A stretch of DNA of 64,000 bases from Streptosporangium album (GCF_014203795.1 NZ_JACHJU010000003.1:851240-915239); one strand, 5' to 3'; positions 15,779-24,825 are shown, counted from the stretch's first letter. Translations and numbers: made by a program. Notes: generated from the letters alone by a model not told the origin.

Positions 15779-16284
15779 GGCGTGCCTCCTCCCTACAGGT
15801 CCCTACACGAGAAGGCGTCTACCCTCACTGGCCAGGGCAAACCTCCGCGCGAGGCAACGGTCGGGGGCGGCGGCACGCTCTCGCCCACGTCCTTCGGGCG
15901 CTGCGCCGCGGGGGTCGGCGATCCCTCTCGAAAAGGCCGGAGGCACGGGGTGCCGCCGTGGCACACGGCACGGCAAACCACTCCCCAATTCTCTCCCCCG
16001 GCGCCGGGGCCGGGCCGCACCTCGGTCTCCTCCAGCGCGGCGCGGCCGCCGCACACCGGGCAGAGGCCGTCGCGGTCGATCCGCGTGCCGCACGCCGCCG
16101 CGGGCACACTCCCCTCCTGGGCCTCGCCGGCCAGGCCTCCTGGACCCGGATCGCGCTCGGCCTGGCCGTCGCCGGGACCGACGGCGCCCTGCTGGTCTGC
16201 GCCGCGGTGGCGGCCGCCGCGGGCGGCGGAGTCCTGCTCCTCACCCGCCCCTCCTGACCCCTGCCCCTCAGCGCGGCGCGGGGG
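15779..16284. other. 506-bp stretch with one doubtful gene
   Basis: Between the holin-like gene and the ABC1 kinase gene the only candidates are the minus-strand zinc-ribbon frame and an opposite-strand frame ending at 16257, whose last 50 residues form a membrane-like helix without a ribosome site. Nothing else is supported. Confidence 0.5.
15793..16107 (-). CDS. Possible small zinc-ribbon protein
   Basis: This 104-codon frame has a GTG start five bases after AGGAGG. Its first third is almost fully G/C at third positions and reads as a zinc-ribbon-like knuckle, with Cys6 and a downstream CPVCGG (CGTRIDRDGLCPVCGG, residues 6-21). The second half (after about residue 45) has poor codon bias and may be read-through of a shorter or frameshifted gene. 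Four further cysteines follow. I do not recognise a family. The opposite strand carries a hydrophobic frame (15958-16257) that competes with it; the ribosome site favours this one. Confidence 0.35.
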   Translation of the reverse strand: MPAAACGTRIDRDGLCPVCGGRAALEETEVRPGPGAGGENWGVVCRAVCHGGTPCLRPFREGSPTPAAQRPKDVGESVPPPPTVASRGGLPWPVRVDAFSCRDL

Positions 16285-18237
16285 TCATCTGTCCTGCCGG
16301 AAGACGGTCACCAGCACCCGCAGCGCCAGGATCGCGCTGATCACCAGGAGGTTGTAGCCGATGAGCTGGTGCAGGCTCACCCCGGGGGTGAGCTGGAGGC
16401 CGTTGTCGGTGCCGAGCAGCAGCACGGCCATGATGCCCGTGGTGGCCGCCAGCACGGTGATCAGCACCTGGTGGAGCAGCCCGGTGATGTGCCGCCGGTC
16501 GCGCTCGTCGGCGAACAGGCGCACGTTCAGGCTGAAGCGGCCGTGCTCGGCGGCGCCGGCGATCCGCTCGATCCGGCGGGGCAGGCGGCGCAGCATGGGC
16601 AGCAGGCTGAGCGCCTCCTGCTCGACCGCCTGCCGCAGGCGGATGGGAGTGCTCTCCTCCTGGAGGTGACGGGCCGAGAACGCCCGCGCCTCGGCCATGA
16701 TGTCGAACCCGGGAGCCAGCCGGGCGAGCGTGCCCTCGACGGTGGCCAGTGCCCGGAACACCGCGGCCACCTCGGGCGGGACGGAGAGGCCGTGGGCGGA
16801 GACGATCCGGAACAGCCGGCCGAACATCTGCATGTCCGGGGCGACCCCGGTGACCACGTGCCTGGCCATGAACCGGCCGAGCTCGCGCTCCAGCTCGTTC
16901 TCGTCGATCTCGTCGGGCCGTGACACGACCTCCAGCAGCGCGTCGCTCACCCCGAGCGGGCCCCCCCGGTCCATCGCACCCAGCAGGCGCTGCAGAGCGG
17001 CGCGCAGCGCGCCGTCGAGCCGCCCCACCGAGCCGAAGTCGAGCAGCGCCAGCCGCCCGTCGGCCAGCAGCATGATGTTGCCCGGGTGCGGGTCGGCGTG
17101 GAACACGCCGTGCAGCATGATCTGGCGGAGCAGCGTGTCGAGCAGGGTCCTGGCGAGCTCCCGCCGGTCCCGCCCTTCCGGTACGGCGGAGCCGAGCGCG
17201 GCCCCCTCCAGGCGCTCCATGACGAGCACCCGCCGCCCGGAAAGCTCCGGGTACGGCACCGGCACGTGGACCGGCTCCCCCGCTGAGGCCGCTGCCACGG
17301 CGGCCATGTTGGCGGTCTCGATCCGGAAGTCGAGCTCCTCGCGCAGTGCCTCGGCGAACCCCCTGGACAGATCTCCGACACCGAACGCGCGGCCCCACCG
17401 GGTGCGCCGCTCCAGCGTCCGGGCGAGGCGGGCGACGATGTCGAGGTCCTGCTCGACCACGGCGGCGATCCCCGGGCGCTGGACCTTGACCACCACCTCC
17501 TCGCCCGTCTTCAGCCGGGCGCGGTAGACCTGCGCGATCGAGGCCGCGGCGAGCGGCTCCCGCTCGAAGTCCGCGAACGTCTCCGCCACCGGCCCGCCGA
17601 GCTCGGCCACCAGCACCGGCTCGATCTCCGCCCACGGCGCCGAGGCCACCCTGTCCTGCAGCAGCCGCAGCTCCTCGACGAACTCCACCGGCAGCAGGTC
17701 GCCCCGGGTGGACAGGATCTGCCCGAGTTTCACGAACGTGACCCCGGCGTCGTCGAGCGCCTCGCGCAGCGACCTGGCCAGCCGGACCCTGCTGGAGGGC
17801 GCGCCCAGATCGGGGGCGCGGCCGCGCAGGTAGGGGCCGAGGCCGTGCCGTACGAGGATACGGGTGATCTGCAGATAGCGGCGGGAGCGGACCATGCGGC
17901 CTCGCAGCCCCCTGACCAGCTCCACCGGCCCCGGCAGCGATCCCGGCGGCACCAGCGCCTCGGCGATCACCAGGAACACCATCCCGGCGAGCAGCGAGCA
18001 GACCGCGGCGAGGATGAGGAACCACAGCGGCGTGATGCCGGGGTCGTCCGGGTCCACCATGCCGATGAACGACCTCATGAGCGGTCCGGCGATCCCGAGG
18101 ACGAGCGCTGCGGCCAGCAGCGTGCGGATGGTCCCGAAGCGCAGGTCGAGCAGCCGTCGCGCGATCAGCGTGAATCCGGCCACCGCCACCGCGATGGTGA
18201 TCACCAGGATCCCGGTCATCAGAAGGTCCACTCGCAT
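16285..18237 (-). CDS. ABC1/UbiB-family atypical kinase, membrane-anchored
   Basis: This roughly 650-residue ABC1/AarF/UbiB family protein has three N-terminal membrane helices, an unusual addition for the family. The kinase-like core is complete: KLGQ (about 171-174), the alanine-rich nucleotide loop AAASIAQVY (231), the VKVQRPG lysine (252), HADPHPGNIM (381-390, catalytic Asp) and DFG (401-403). Two C-terminal helices return it to the membrane. UbiB proteins are ATPases or kinases supporting isoprenoid quinone biosynthesis or lipid transfer; actinomycetes use menaquinone, so the precise job is open. GTG and ATG are adjacent, and the ATG at 18237 is chosen. Confidence 0.88.
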   Translation of the reverse strand: MRVDLLMTGILVITIAVAVAGFTLIARRLLDLRFGTIRTLLAAALVLGIAGPLMRSFIGMVDPDDPGITPLWFLILAAVCSLLAGMVFLVIAEALVPPGSLPGPVELVRGLRGRMVRSRRYLQITRILVRHGLGPYLRGRAPDLGAPSSRVRLARSLREALDDAGVTFVKLGQILSTRGDLLPVEFVEELRLLQDRVASAPWAEIEPVLVAELGGPVAETFADFEREPLAAASIAQVYRARLKTGEEVVVKVQRPGIAAVVEQDLDIVARLARTLERRTRWGRAFGVGDLSRGFAEALREELDFRIETANMAAVAAASAGEPVHVPVPYPELSGRRVLVMERLEGAALGSAVPEGRDRRELARTLLDTLLRQIMLHGVFHADPHPGNIMLLADGRLALLDFGSVGRLDGALRAALQRLLGAMDRGGPLGVSDALLEVVSRPDEIDENELERELGRFMARHVVTGVAPDMQMFGRLFRIVSAHGLSVPPEVAAVFRALATVEGTLARLAPGFDIMAEARAFSARHLQEESTPIRLRQAVEQEALSLLPMLRRLPRRIERIAGAAEHGRFSLNVRLFADERDRRHITGLLHQVLITVLAATTGIMAVLLLGTDNGLQLTPGVSLHQLIGYNLLVISAILALRVLVTVFRQDR

Positions 18238-18279
18238 CACACCTGTTCCGCCGGCAAAAGTGCTGGCGGACAGACTAGG

Positions 18280-18792
18280 TCATCCGTGCGAAAGCGTGTG
18301 GAGATGAACTTCCACCGTCTCGTCTCCCTCATCCCACGACGGCTCGGTGAGCAGCCTGGTCAGCGCGAACCCGCCCTTCTGCGCGACCCGGCAGGAGGCG
18401 GGGTTCTCCGCCGCGTGCCGAAGATCCAGCCGGGACAGGTCGAGGCAGGCGAACGCCCACCGTGCGACCGCGCCCACCGCGTGGCCGGCCACGCCCCGGC
18501 CGCGCGCCCCGGCCAGGATCCAGTAGCCGACCTCCCCTGCCCCGTCACCGGGGGTCCTGAGCCTGATGTGCCCCAGCACCTCGCCGGTCGTCGCGTCCGT
18601 GATCGCGAACGAGGCCGACGAGCCGTCCGCCCATCCCGCGGTCCGGTCGGCGATCCACGTCCTCGCGTCGGGCTCCTCCGGGGTGCGGGTCGCCCACCGG
18701 CGGATCTCCGGGTCACGTAGCGCCTCCGCCACCACCTCGGCGTCGGCCGGGCGCCACGGCCGGAGATGGAGCCTTCCTGCGGTGATCTCCAT
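18280..18792 (-). CDS. GNAT-family N-acetyltransferase (RimJ-like)
   Basis: This 170-residue acyl-CoA-dependent acetyltransferase carries the acetyl-CoA pyrophosphate motif ILAGARGRGVAGHAV (about residue 97) and the preceding strand VLGHIRLRTPG. LDLRHAAENPASCRVAQKGGF matches the RimJ/RimL subgroup that modifies N-terminal amines or small molecules. The ATG at 18792 gives the normal start (MEITAGRLHLRPWR); the frame extends upstream but with atypical, Arg/Ser-rich composition. Acceptor substrate is unknown. It lies 43 bp upstream of the ABC1 kinase gene on the same strand. Confidence 0.85.
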   Translation of the reverse strand: MEITAGRLHLRPWRPADAEVVAEALRDPEIRRWATRTPEEPDARTWIADRTAGWADGSSASFAITDATTGEVLGHIRLRTPGDGAGEVGYWILAGARGRGVAGHAVGAVARWAFACLDLSRLDLRHAAENPASCRVAQKGGFALTRLLTEPSWDEGDETVEVHLHTLSHG

Positions 18793-18965
18793 GGGTTCCA
18801 CGTCCGCCGAGCGTACCCGCCGCCGGCGGCTCCAGGCTCCGGTCCGGAATCGCATCATGATCGTAGATACTCGGGCACGTAAGGGTGGCGAAAAAGTAGA
18901 GGTACACGGGAGCATGAGACCCTTGCCCTACTTCGATGCACGATGAGAAGGGCGGCACGCGGGAG

Positions 18966-20384
18966 ATGGCACAGATCGTCGGTGGCGGACGCCCGGTCAA
19001 CGACGCCGAGCGACGGGTCATCGCCCATCTGCGAGACAACGCGCCCAGCGACTGGCTGCTGCTGCACAACATCGAGGTGCCGCGCGGCGACGACACCTTC
19101 GAGGTCGACGTCATCGTCTTGACCGGCCATTCGCTCTGCGTCATCGACGTCAAGGGCACGCGGGGCCGGATCGAGGTCTCCGGAGCCCGCTGGTTCCCGG
19201 CGCGACGGGACGCGTTCCGCTCTCCGGTGGCCAAACTCCGCGGCAACGGGCGCGCCCTCAAGGGACTGCTCACCCAGGAACGCCGCGAGCTGGAGCGGGT
19301 CTACGTCGACAGTGTCGTCGTGCTGACCGGGCCGGACGCCGAGCTGGTCGACCCGGCCGGCCGCGACTCACGGCACGTCACCGACCTGCGCGGCCTGATC
19401 GGCACGCTGAGCAACGTCTCTCGTGTCAGACGCGGCTACACCCCGGACGCCACGCCGTACCGCACGCCGATCCTGGAGGCCCTGAACGGCAGCGTACGGC
19501 GCTCCACCGCGCCGCCCCGGTTCGGCAACTGGGAGGTGGAGGAGCAGCTCGGCGGCGACAACCGGGTCACCGAGTATCGCGCGATCAACGCGACGGTCCC
19601 GGGCAGCGAGACGGTTCTGCTCCGGGTGTACCGGGCCGACCCGCTGGCCGAGGAGAAGCCGCGCGCGGCCGAGCGGCGGCTGATCGCCAACGCCTACCAG
19701 TCCCTCACCCGGATCCCCCCGCACCCGTGCGTCGTGCGTTCCCGCGACTTCTTCGCGATCGACGACGAGAGCCGGTTCGTGCTGGTCCTCGACGACGTGC
19801 ACGGCCAGGCGCTGCACCTGCACCTGACCTCCTCCCGGCGGACGCTGTCCACCCGCGCCATGCTCGACGTGGTCGAGGACATGCTGCTGGGTCTGGCCCA
19901 CGTCCACGCCAACAACGTCATCCACCGCGCGCTCAGCCCGGCCTGTGTCCTGGTGACCGAGGACGGCCGGGCGATGCTGACGGGATTCGACTACGCCAAA
20001 CCGGGCCCCCGGGCGCACACCGTGGCCAACGAGCTCCCCAACGTCCTCGACACCCACTACGTGGCCCCCGAGTGCCAGGTCAGTCCCGAGCGGATGACGG
20101 CCGCCTCCGACGTGTACGCGGCCGGGGTGATCGCCTTCCACCTGCTGGCCGGTGAACTGCCCCCGGCGAGCCCGGACGCCGAGACAGCCGTGGACGGCGT
20201 GCCGGCCGAGGTCATGGAACTGCTGCGGCGCATGCGCGACCACACGCCCGCCAAGCGTCCGAGCGCGGCGGAGACCCTGGGCGCCCTGCGGCGGGCACGC
20301 GAGGGGCTCGCGACGGAGCGGGAGCCCGTGCTGCTCGACAGGCTCCGGGGCAGGTTCCGGCGGAGGTCCGGGCGGCAGCCGTGA
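18966..20384 (+). CDS. NERD-domain protein fused to a pseudokinase
   Basis: This 472-residue protein has an N-terminal NERD (nuclease-related) domain with the PD-(D/E)xK-like core DTFEVDVIVLTGHSLCVIDVKG (residues about 45-67), where Asp and Lys are kept. A protein-kinase-like domain spans residues about 190-450. The kinase is degenerate: HRD is HRALSPACV (no catalytic Asp) and DFG is GFDYAK. The APE-like APECQV motif remains. It may therefore bind nucleotide or partners without phosphorylating. NERD-kinase fusions occur in PglW of BREX/Pgl phage defence, but PglW is about three times longer and no pgl genes are here. Starting at the internal ATG (18966) gives the usual MAQIVG opening; another ATG is at 18936. 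Confidence 0.8.
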   Translation: MAQIVGGGRPVNDAERRVIAHLRDNAPSDWLLLHNIEVPRGDDTFEVDVIVLTGHSLCVIDVKGTRGRIEVSGARWFPARRDAFRSPVAKLRGNGRALKGLLTQERRELERVYVDSVVVLTGPDAELVDPAGRDSRHVTDLRGLIGTLSNVSRVRRGYTPDATPYRTPILEALNGSVRRSTAPPRFGNWEVEEQLGGDNRVTEYRAINATVPGSETVLLRVYRADPLAEEKPRAAERRLIANAYQSLTRIPPHPCVVRSRDFFAIDDESRFVLVLDDVHGQALHLHLTSSRRTLSTRAMLDVVEDMLLGLAHVHANNVIHRALSPACVLVTEDGRAMLTGFDYAKPGPRAHTVANELPNVLDTHYVAPECQVSPERMTAASDVYAAGVIAFHLLAGELPPASPDAETAVDGVPAEVMELLRRMRDHTPAKRPSAAETLGALRRAREGLATEREPVLLDRLRGRFRRRSGRQP

Positions 20385-20485
20385 AGGCGGATCAGAGGTT
20401 CGACGAAGTAGAGGTGTGACGGTGAGGCCGACGACGGCCACGAGGAGCGGGTGGCGACCCGCCTGACCGCCGGGGGCGGGGACGG

Positions 20486-20531
20486 AAGGCGGCGGTCCCC
20501 GGGTGAACGCTCACCCGGGGACCGCCGCCTT
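20486..20531. terminator. Strong bidirectional hairpin terminator
   Basis: A 21-bp perfect stem with a four-base loop (ACGC) has AAGG at one foot and CCTT at the other. It lies between the convergent NERD gene and the small gene at 20543, 11 bp past the latter's stop, and can serve both. Confidence 0.85.
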
Positions 20532-20542
20532 GGGTCGTCTTC

Positions 20543-20698
20543 TCAGTGCCTGGGCCCGCCGGAACGGAAGCGGTTCATGAACTCGCGCAGCCGGCGCTGG
20601 TTGCGCGGGTCGCGGGCCATCCCCTTGGCCTTCTCGAGGTTCCGCTGTCCCTGCGGGCTGCTCAGATAACTCCGGATCCGGTCAACCATGGATGCCAT
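20543..20698 (-). CDS. Small conserved basic protein
   Basis: This 51-residue protein is rich in Arg and Gln and largely helical (MASMVDRIRSYLSSPQGQRN to the end). It has a perfect ribosome site (GGAGGA, four bases before the ATG at 20698). Short proteins with the YLSSPQGQ...KA...ARDPRNQ pattern are widespread in actinobacteria as unnamed ORFs. No domain or partner is known to me. The strong terminator directly after it supports that it is a real transcribed gene. Confidence 0.7.
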   Translation of the reverse strand: MASMVDRIRSYLSSPQGQRNLEKAKGMARDPRNQRRLREFMNRFRSGGPRH

Positions 20699-20773
20699 GT
20701 CGTCCTCCCACCCTCTCGGAACCACCGCTACCCCCGGAGCCCGGCTCCAATCAGGGCCCGGCGAGAAGCCGGG

Positions 20774-21712
20774 TCAGGAGTCGACGAAGTCGTTCGGGAC
20801 CATCACGCGCAGGCCGTTGGGGACGGTCCGGATCGTGATGGGGGTCGTCAGGCGGACCTCGCCGTCGACGTCGGCCGACAGCGGGGGGTCGGTCTCCAGG
20901 AGCATCTCCCTGCCGACCACGAAGGGCCCGCCCGCCAGGCTGCGCCAGCGGCCGCCGGCGGCGCGGACCAGGGTCTCCCCCAGCAACCTCAGGCGCTTGC
21001 CCGAACCGAGCTGGTAGGCGACCAGCCGGCCGTTGTCGATGCTGATGTCCCTGGCCACCTGCCAGCCGCCGTGGAAGCGGCCGTTGGCGATGTTGAGCTG
21101 GTGGGTGAGCAGCTCGTGGCGCTTGCCGTCGACCGTGATGAAGGCGCGGAACGGCTGGTGGCGCGGGAGGATCGTCAGGGCGGTGAGGGGGTAGGCGGCG
21201 CGGCCGAGGATGCGCTTGAGCCAGGGCCTGACCTTGCCGGCCACCTCGACGGAGACGCCGAAGCTGGCCAGGTTGGCGAATTCCCGGTCCCCGGCTATAC
21301 CCAGGTCGATGTCGGCGACCTTGCCGGTGCGCAGCACCTGGATCGCGCCGCGCAGGTCGAGCGGGAGGCCGAGGCTGCGGGCGAAGTTGTTGGTCGTCCC
21401 CAGGGGCAGCACGCCGAGGGCGACGTCGCGGTGGGCGACGTGCTTGACGGCGGCGCTGAGCGTGCCGTCACCGCCGCCCACGACGAGCAGGTCGGGCCGG
21501 GCGTCCAGGGCCTCCTCCAGCGTGGCACGGAGGCGCCTGGGGTCGTCCAGGGGGTACAGACGGATCGGCTCGAGTCCCTCGGCCTGGAGCGCGCGGACCA
21601 CCTCCGGGTAGAGGCGGCGGCCGCGGCGCGACCGCGTGTTGACCACCACGCAGAGCCGGCCTCCGGTCCGGACGGCCTCGGTGTGCTCGGCCTTGCTGCG
21701 AAGCTCTCCCAC
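20774..21712 (-). CDS. YegS/DgkB-like lipid kinase
   Basis: This 312-residue diacylglycerol-kinase-catalytic-domain protein phosphorylates a lipid hydroxyl at the membrane. LCVVVNTRSRRGRR opens the domain, GGGDGTLSAAV is the glycine-rich nucleotide loop, and PLGTTNNFARSLG is the second signature. VDGEVR near the C-terminus is the conserved metal-site region. The GTG at 21712 follows GAGGGG at four bases and is preferred over a TTG at 21745. Substrate (diacylglycerol, sphingosine-like lipid or other) cannot be told from sequence. Confidence 0.88.
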   Translation of the reverse strand: MGELRSKAEHTEAVRTGGRLCVVVNTRSRRGRRLYPEVVRALQAEGLEPIRLYPLDDPRRLRATLEEALDARPDLLVVGGGDGTLSAAVKHVAHRDVALGVLPLGTTNNFARSLGLPLDLRGAIQVLRTGKVADIDLGIAGDREFANLASFGVSVEVAGKVRPWLKRILGRAAYPLTALTILPRHQPFRAFITVDGKRHELLTHQLNIANGRFHGGWQVARDISIDNGRLVAYQLGSGKRLRLLGETLVRAAGGRWRSLAGGPFVVGREMLLETDPPLSADVDGEVRLTTPITIRTVPNGLRVMVPNDFVDS

Positions 21713-21751
21713 GCTGCCCCTCTTCGGTCGGTTCTCCTTACGCAAAGAGTA

Positions 21752-21781
21752 GGGCCCCGCCGTCTGCGGACGGCGGGGCCC
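21752..21781. terminator. Hairpin terminator downstream of the M6 protease gene
   Basis: GGGCCCCGCCGTC pairs perfectly with GACGGCGGGGCCC around a TGCG loop (13 bp). On the minus strand it follows the protease stop by 20 bp and is followed by a TACTCTTT stretch. Confidence 0.8.
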
Positions 21782-21800
21782 ACTGGCCGGTGAGCCGGGA

Positions 21801-24566
21801 CTATTTCTTGGGCGGGGTCACGTAGACGATCGCGCCGAGGTTGCCCGGGAGCGGGGTGAGCAGCCGGAACTTGACGCCCAGCGCCTTGCCCTCGTCGCCG
21901 GGGTTGCCGGTGCCGAGGACGTGGCCGTTGCCGAGGTCGGTGCCGTACAGCTCGGTGGCGGGGGTGCCGTCGACGTTGACGACCCGGGTGCTGTAGGGCT
22001 GGTCGCCCTTGGACGGGACGACCACCGAGGCGTCGAAGTCGCGGTAGCCGAGCGCCCCGTTACGGACCTCCATGCCCGGGTACCAGGTCTTGGCGTCGGT
22101 GAACTCGGGGACGCCGGACTGCGCGCCGATCTTGGTGCAGTACTCGCTGAACGGCTCGCCCGCCGCCTCCACGCACTCGGTGAAGGGGTAGGTCTTGCCG
22201 AAGGAGAAGGCCGCGTTGCCGGTCTGGACGCGTCCCTGCAGGTTGTCCCTGAGCTCGCCGTCCTTCTCCGCCGCCACACCGGTACGGCGGAGCGGTTCGT
22301 AGTGCGAGTCGACGAGGAGCAGACTCCCCTTGGAGCCGATGCTCGGCGCCAGTTCGAGGTTGTTGACCAGTGAGTTGTTGGTGAAGGTCGAGTCGCGATA
22401 CCAGACCAGCAGGCCGGGCGCGTTGTACTTGAACTTCTCGACCTTCCAGGCGCTGTCACGGGAGTAGTTCGTGTCGTAGGCGTACTGCAGGCCCTTGTCG
22501 AAGCCGTCGAAGTTGCGCCACTCGGCGAGGTAGAACCGCGAGACCTCCCGCTGGCCGTCGTTGACGATCCAGCCCTGGCCGTGGGTGTTGGTGAAGGTGC
22601 CGCTGCTCGGCGTCCAGCCGTTGAGGCCGCCCTCGACGTCGTCGCTCCAGACGGTCTGGGTGCCGTTGGTGAGCGCGAGGTCGTCGGCGTGCCAGCCGCG
22701 CGGGGTGAAGGCCGCGTCGGTGTCGTAGACCAGCCGGAGCTTGACGGTCTTGCCCGCGAACGGGGTCAGGTCGACGTAGTCGTGCCGCCAGCCGTCGGTG
22801 TTGCCGGTGAGGCCGTACTTCCTGTTGCCGAACTTGGCGAGGTTCTTGTTCGGGTCATCGTAGGAGTCGTCGGTCGAGACCAGGGCGCCGCCCTCGGTGT
22901 AGACCTTCTGCTGGGTGTAGGTCGCGCCGCCGTCGGCGGAGACCTCGACGAAGCCGAAGTCCCAGTCCTGCTCGATCTCGTAGTTGTTCCAGAGCCAGAA
23001 CTTCACGTCGGTCCCGGCGGGGACCTGGACCTCACGCGTGACCTTGGAGTCGCCCCACTCCTGGTCGAGGTTGGACCAGAGCGCCTTGGTGCCGCTGTGC
23101 GGCTTGACCATCTCCAGGGGGGCGCTGTCCAGGTTGACCCGGACACCGTCCTCGGTGAGCTTGGGCGTGCGGGAGGACTGGCCCACCGTCACCGCGCGGG
23201 CGTGGTCACCGGGGTTGAAGACCTTGGGGTTGGCCCAGCCGAGGATCCACTTGTCCCACAGGCCCATGTGGGTCGGCATCGACTGGAAGATCGGCCCGCT
23301 GTGCGAGCCGCTGGACATCAGGTCCCAGAAGTCGACGGCCGAGGAGCCCTGGCCGCTGGTGTCGTAGAGGTCCGGCAGGCCGAGGTCGTGGCCGTACTCG
23401 TGGGCGAAGACGCCGACGCCGGAGTCCTCGGGCTGCACGATGTAGTTGGAGATCTTCACGTTCTTGCCGGGGACCTGGTAGCCGCCCGCCACCGCGCTGG
23501 AGTGGGCCCAGATCGAGTAGGTGCCCTCGGCCCCGCCGTCGGAGGACTTGTCCTTGCCTGCGTGGACGAGCACCAGGTGGTCGACCACCCCGTCGGGCTC
23601 GGCGAAGTTGCCGTCACCGTCGGAGTCGGCGACGTCCTCGACGTCGTAGTCGGCCCAGGGGAAGGCCGGGTCGGCGGCGGCCAGGGAGTTCACCGCGTCG
23701 ATGGCGAGCTGGCCGGGGCCGAGCGGGTTGCTCGGGTGGCCGGACATGTCCTGGATCTCCTTGCCGCAGGCGCGCGCGCCGTAGTAGGCCTCGGAGTGCG
23801 GAACCTTGATCCACGGGCTCGCCTGCCCGGTGACGGTGTAGGCGCCCTTGGACATCTCCTCGTACATGTTCTTCATGGTGTGCTTGGAGATGTCGATGCC
23901 CTTGCGGCCGTCCCGGGGGTCGGTCAGGTCGGGGCGGACACGCTGGGTGATGCCTTCGGAGCTGTAGAGCATCTTGTTGAAGTGCTCGGGGCTGAAGTCG
24001 GGCACCCAGAAGCTGTTGTTGTCCTTGTGCGACAGCAAGGCCGGGTCGGGGATCTTGTTGTGCAGCGGGCCGTTGAGCAAGGTGCCCGCCGGCTCGGTGA
24101 CGCACGTGTCGTCGGTCACGCTCGCCGGGCGGACAAACCCGGAGAAGTCATCGTTGGCCTTGTCGTTGAACTCCACCAGCAAGGTGAGCAGTTTGGCGGA
24201 CTTGGCGGTCTTGGCCTTCTTGAACAGGAAGTCGGCGGGGTTGAGGCCGCTCCGGATCGCCTCGGCCTCCCGGGCGGCCAGCACCCGGGCGGCGGCGGGG
24301 TTGCCGCCGGAGAACTTCTGCTCGATCTTCCGGGAGGGGCTGACCTTGCGCGCCTTGGAGTCGGGCACGGCGGGGTCGTGGACCTCCGGCTCGTCCCTGG
24401 GGGGCGCGTAGTTGATGTAGTAGTCGGCCGCGGTCGGCTGATACCGCGCGGCCGAGGTGTCGGCCTCCGCCGACGTACCGCCTATCGCCAGCCCCGTGGC
24501 GGCCAGGCCGACCACGGGCACCATCGCGAGAAGGCGCCTGCGAGCGCCTCTGCCTCTGCTGGACAA
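21801..24566 (-). CDS. Secreted immune-inhibitor-A-type metalloprotease (peptidase M6)
   Basis: This 921-residue secreted zinc protease has a twin-basic signal peptide (RGARRRLLAMVPVVGLAATGLAIGG, mature start after about residue 35), a propeptide-like region, and an M6 catalytic domain with the zinc motif HEYGHDLGLPD at 389-399 (two His ligands, catalytic Glu, third-ligand Asp). C-terminal beta domains with an immune-inhibitor-A-like tail follow. Asp/Gly-rich loops such as DSDGDGNFAEPDG look calcium-binding. The apparent start is a TTG with GGGAGGG six bases upstream. It sits alone with its own terminator and an AT-rich upstream region. Likely role: extracellular protein degradation during mycelial growth. 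Confidence 0.92.
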   Translation of the reverse strand: MSSRGRGARRRLLAMVPVVGLAATGLAIGGTSAEADTSAARYQPTAADYYINYAPPRDEPEVHDPAVPDSKARKVSPSRKIEQKFSGGNPAAARVLAAREAEAIRSGLNPADFLFKKAKTAKSAKLLTLLVEFNDKANDDFSGFVRPASVTDDTCVTEPAGTLLNGPLHNKIPDPALLSHKDNNSFWVPDFSPEHFNKMLYSSEGITQRVRPDLTDPRDGRKGIDISKHTMKNMYEEMSKGAYTVTGQASPWIKVPHSEAYYGARACGKEIQDMSGHPSNPLGPGQLAIDAVNSLAAADPAFPWADYDVEDVADSDGDGNFAEPDGVVDHLVLVHAGKDKSSDGGAEGTYSIWAHSSAVAGGYQVPGKNVKISNYIVQPEDSGVGVFAHEYGHDLGLPDLYDTSGQGSSAVDFWDLMSSGSHSGPIFQSMPTHMGLWDKWILGWANPKVFNPGDHARAVTVGQSSRTPKLTEDGVRVNLDSAPLEMVKPHSGTKALWSNLDQEWGDSKVTREVQVPAGTDVKFWLWNNYEIEQDWDFGFVEVSADGGATYTQQKVYTEGGALVSTDDSYDDPNKNLAKFGNRKYGLTGNTDGWRHDYVDLTPFAGKTVKLRLVYDTDAAFTPRGWHADDLALTNGTQTVWSDDVEGGLNGWTPSSGTFTNTHGQGWIVNDGQREVSRFYLAEWRNFDGFDKGLQYAYDTNYSRDSAWKVEKFKYNAPGLLVWYRDSTFTNNSLVNNLELAPSIGSKGSLLLVDSHYEPLRRTGVAAEKDGELRDNLQGRVQTGNAAFSFGKTYPFTECVEAAGEPFSEYCTKIGAQSGVPEFTDAKTWYPGMEVRNGALGYRDFDASVVVPSKGDQPYSTRVVNVDGTPATELYGTDLGNGHVLGTGNPGDEGKALGVKFRLLTPLPGNLGAIVYVTPPKK

Positions 24567-24825
24567 CGCATACCCTCCCTGCCCGGGTTCGCCGGGCGCG
24601 GACGCTCTTGGCGTGTCTGATGCACGCGCCGAGCCGGAGGCTAGACGAGAAGGTAAAGCAGAAGTAAAGGCACCCCATGATGTTGCAAAACTGTAATTAT
24701 CACTCTTTATAAGAAAATGATGATGATTTCCACTCCGGGCACGCCGGAGAACGCTCCACAGCAGCTAGGAGCGGCGCACGTGCCGGACGGGGTGGCGGGA
24801 AGGCCTCCGGAACGCGGAGGCCGCC

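Noticed and set aside
15958..16257. Small membrane protein on the plus strand
   Set aside because: Second half has a hydrophobic helix with good codon bias, but there is no ribosome site and it conflicts with the better-supported minus-strand frame.
18966..20384. Full BREX/Pgl phage-defence system
   Set aside because: Only the NERD plus kinase-like architecture resembles PglW. No PglX methylase, PglZ phosphatase or PglY ATPase is present and the protein is too short.
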